Assembly (NCBI GenBank): GCA_033763635.1
Contig: JANRKG010000103.1
Coordinates: forward strand, 1 to 7,216
DNA length: 7,216 bases
Source: JANRKG01 sp033763635
GTDB lineage: Bacteria > Cyanobacteriota > Cyanobacteriia > GCF-001939115
Reading direction: 5' to 3'
A program made the position numbers and the translations under genes. The notes below the pieces were generated by a model. That model was not told where the DNA came from, made no database searches, and was given only the letters and a program-made list of their open reading frames with translations. This document shows, piece after piece, positions 5,932 to 7,216 of the stretch; the stretch's first letter is position 1; every line of letters begins with the position of its first letter.

Positions 5932-7086
5932 TCATGCCATTCCCAGCGATGACTTCTTCCGTATGCAATCGTCCCGTATCCAAGTGAGGTAGGTTTGCTC
6001 TAGTTGGTCGATCGCCGTATCCCAGCGTAAGCTTTGCACTCGATTGTAGCCAGCCTGGGCCATTTTGAGCCGGAGCGGTTCATTGAGAATCAGAGTTTTC
6101 AGCGCATCGTACAAGGAGGGAGTGCAAACCTCCTCCAGCACCCAGGCTTCCGCTTGATGGCGCAGGCTTGCCGCAAAACCTGTACAACCTGCCACCACCG
6201 CACACCCGCACGCCATTCCTTCTGCGATCGTCAAGCCAAAACTTTCATAGAGGGACGGAGCCATCAAGATGGAAAGGTTGCTGTACAACTGCTGAAGCGT
6301 TTCCTTACTCTCGACATAGGGAATTACCTCAATTCGATCGCACACTTCTAATGGGAAATGGGTTTCTGGCTGAAAGCTATCCCCAACGCCAATGAATTGC
6401 AGCCGATACTCAGGAAATTCCCGAAGTAAGCGCGGCAAATCCGCGATCATCAGATGGGTTCCCTTCCGGGCAATCCAGGAACCGCAAAATCCGATCCGGG
6501 GGGGGCGTTCCCAGGTGATCGAACGGTTCAAATATTCGTCCGGCAAAGCGTTCTCGATCGCCACGACCCGGTGTTCATCCTGATACCCCTGATTTAGAGC
6601 ATAGGTGCGATCGAAATGGCTCACGGTGACGATGCCATCCACCTGAGTAAAGGCCAGCTTGAACAATTGAGTTTGATTGAGTTGATACCATTTGCCAAAA
6701 GGATTCGGGATGAGACCCTTTCGGGCATAAAGGGTCAGGGCATTATAAAACGAAGGTTCCAGGCCGTTGGAGTGGCTCACCAGGCAAAATGAACGGTTCG
6801 ACCAGCGGGCGAGAATTGATGCGATTAACCATGCCTCCCCCCCATAGAACTCAATCAAGTCATAAGCATTGCGGGACAACTGTTTCAGGACAAATCTCAC
6901 CATGCCCAATGCCTGTCGATAGCTATTCGCTCGTCCCCGTAACGAGGGCCAAAGTTCATAGGTTTCAGGGCCGAACAAATCGACCGTGTGCCCTCGATCG
7001 CGCAATCCACGACAGAAGTTTAGGATCACATATCCTGAACCCTGAGATTCTGCTAAAGGGCAGTTACTCAGAACCAGAATTTTCAT
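5932..7086 (-). CDS. Glycosyltransferase, family 4 (GT-B fold)
   Basis: The 384-residue product is a typical retaining GT4 glycosyltransferase. The N-terminal domain opens MKILVLSNCPLAESQGSGYV, with a single flexible glycine pattern (G16, G18) in place of the common GG. It continues through DLIEFYGGEAW (76-86) and LVSHSNGLEP (102-111), a region that usually shapes the acceptor site. The donor domain begins near 197 with RIGFCGSWIARKG (R197-G209; K208 matches the conserved Lys). The E-x7-E motif is intact at E281 and E289 (ESFGLTIAE), followed by GMACGCAVVAG. Its ATG overlaps the stop of the partial upstream gene (ATGA), and no Shine-Dalgarno sequence is visible, so it probably relies on coupled translation. 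Codons 194-197 contain a run of eight C on the coding strand, and codons for the GGE at 82-84 contain a run of seven G. The sugar specificity is unknown. Confidence 0.95.
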   Translation of the reverse strand: MKILVLSNCPLAESQGSGYVILNFCRGLRDRGHTVDLFGPETYELWPSLRGRANSYRQALGMVRFVLKQLSRNAYDLIEFYGGEAWLIASILARWSNRSFCLVSHSNGLEPSFYNALTLYARKGLIPNPFGKWYQLNQTQLFKLAFTQVDGIVTVSHFDRTYALNQGYQDEHRVVAIENALPDEYLNRSITWERPPRIGFCGSWIARKGTHLMIADLPRLLREFPEYRLQFIGVGDSFQPETHFPLEVCDRIEVIPYVESKETLQQLYSNLSILMAPSLYESFGLTIAEGMACGCAVVAGCTGFAASLRHQAEAWVLEEVCTPSLYDALKTLILNEPLRLKMAQAGYNRVQSLRWDTAIDQLEQTYLTWIRDDCIRKKSSLGMA

Positions 7087-7216
7087 GAAGGGATCGAAGC
7101 CGAAGCAATCACCGTCAGACTATCCACCGCTTCTACAATTCGCCAGGGACCATGTTGATGGGCCGCAATTTCACGGCACAGGGCAACGGGTCCATCAATT
7201 TCATCCAGATCAGGAC
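7083..7216 (-). CDS. 3' end of an unrecognised gene (partial)
   Basis: An open frame runs from the window edge to a TGA at 7085-7083, giving the last 43 complete codons. The visible peptide includes PDLDEIDGPVALCREIAAHQ followed by a short stretch ending VEAVDSLTVIASASIPS. It has coding character: charged and hydrophobic residues alternate as in a soluble protein, and its stop overlaps the ATG of the first full glycosyltransferase, as at other junctions in this operon. I do not recognise the family from the tail alone. Context suggests another enzyme of polysaccharide synthesis, but nothing in the peptide confirms that. Confidence 0.7.
   Translation of the reverse strand, partial: PDLDEIDGPVALCREIAAHQHGPWRIVEAVDSLTVIASASIPS

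Overview
The window is a solid block of minus-strand genes for making and decorating a cell-surface or extracellular polysaccharide. It most likely comes from a cyanobacterium. The palindrome CGATCG, the core of the cyanobacterial HIP1 repeat GCGATCGC, occurs about 29 times by hand count in 7.2 kb, where roughly two would be expected by chance. One full HIP1 site lies at 4932-4939, and a compound GCGATCGATCGC lies at 2021-2032. The sites are spread across most of the genes, so the cluster looks long resident rather than newly acquired from a non-cyanobacterial donor. I cannot name the genus.

Transcription runs from high to low coordinates. The order is: the 3' end of an unrecognised gene (7216-7083); a GT4-type glycosyltransferase (7086-5932); an atypical GT-B glycosyltransferase with a TTG start (5894-4779); a third GT-B glycosyltransferase opening with an SHPVQY motif (4795-3578); three consecutive, mutually dissimilar SAM-dependent methyltransferases (3578-2832, 2816-2154 and 2152-1328, the last of the FkbM family); a fourth glycosyltransferase (1331-318); and the N-terminal third or quarter of a multi-spanning membrane protein resembling polysaccharide polymerases or ligases (321-1, cut by the window edge). 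No gap exceeds 37 bases and most junctions are stop/start overlaps (ATGA, TAATG, GTGA). I see no promoter or terminator, so this is the interior of one operon whose ends lie outside the window.

The likely division of labour is inferred. The four glycosyltransferases add sugars from nucleotide-sugar donors to a lipid-linked repeat unit at the inner face of the membrane. The methyltransferases modify sugars or other groups on the unit. The membrane protein would polymerise or transfer the finished unit. The initiating sugar transferase, flippase and export proteins are not in the window.

The points most worth a second look are two long homopolymers inside coding sequence (G9 in the FkbM gene, C8 in the first glycosyltransferase) where a one-base slip would truncate the protein, the glycosyltransferase with no recognisable E-x7-E donor motif, and the run of three different methyltransferases. 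I found no CRISPR array, RNA gene, mobile element or defence system.
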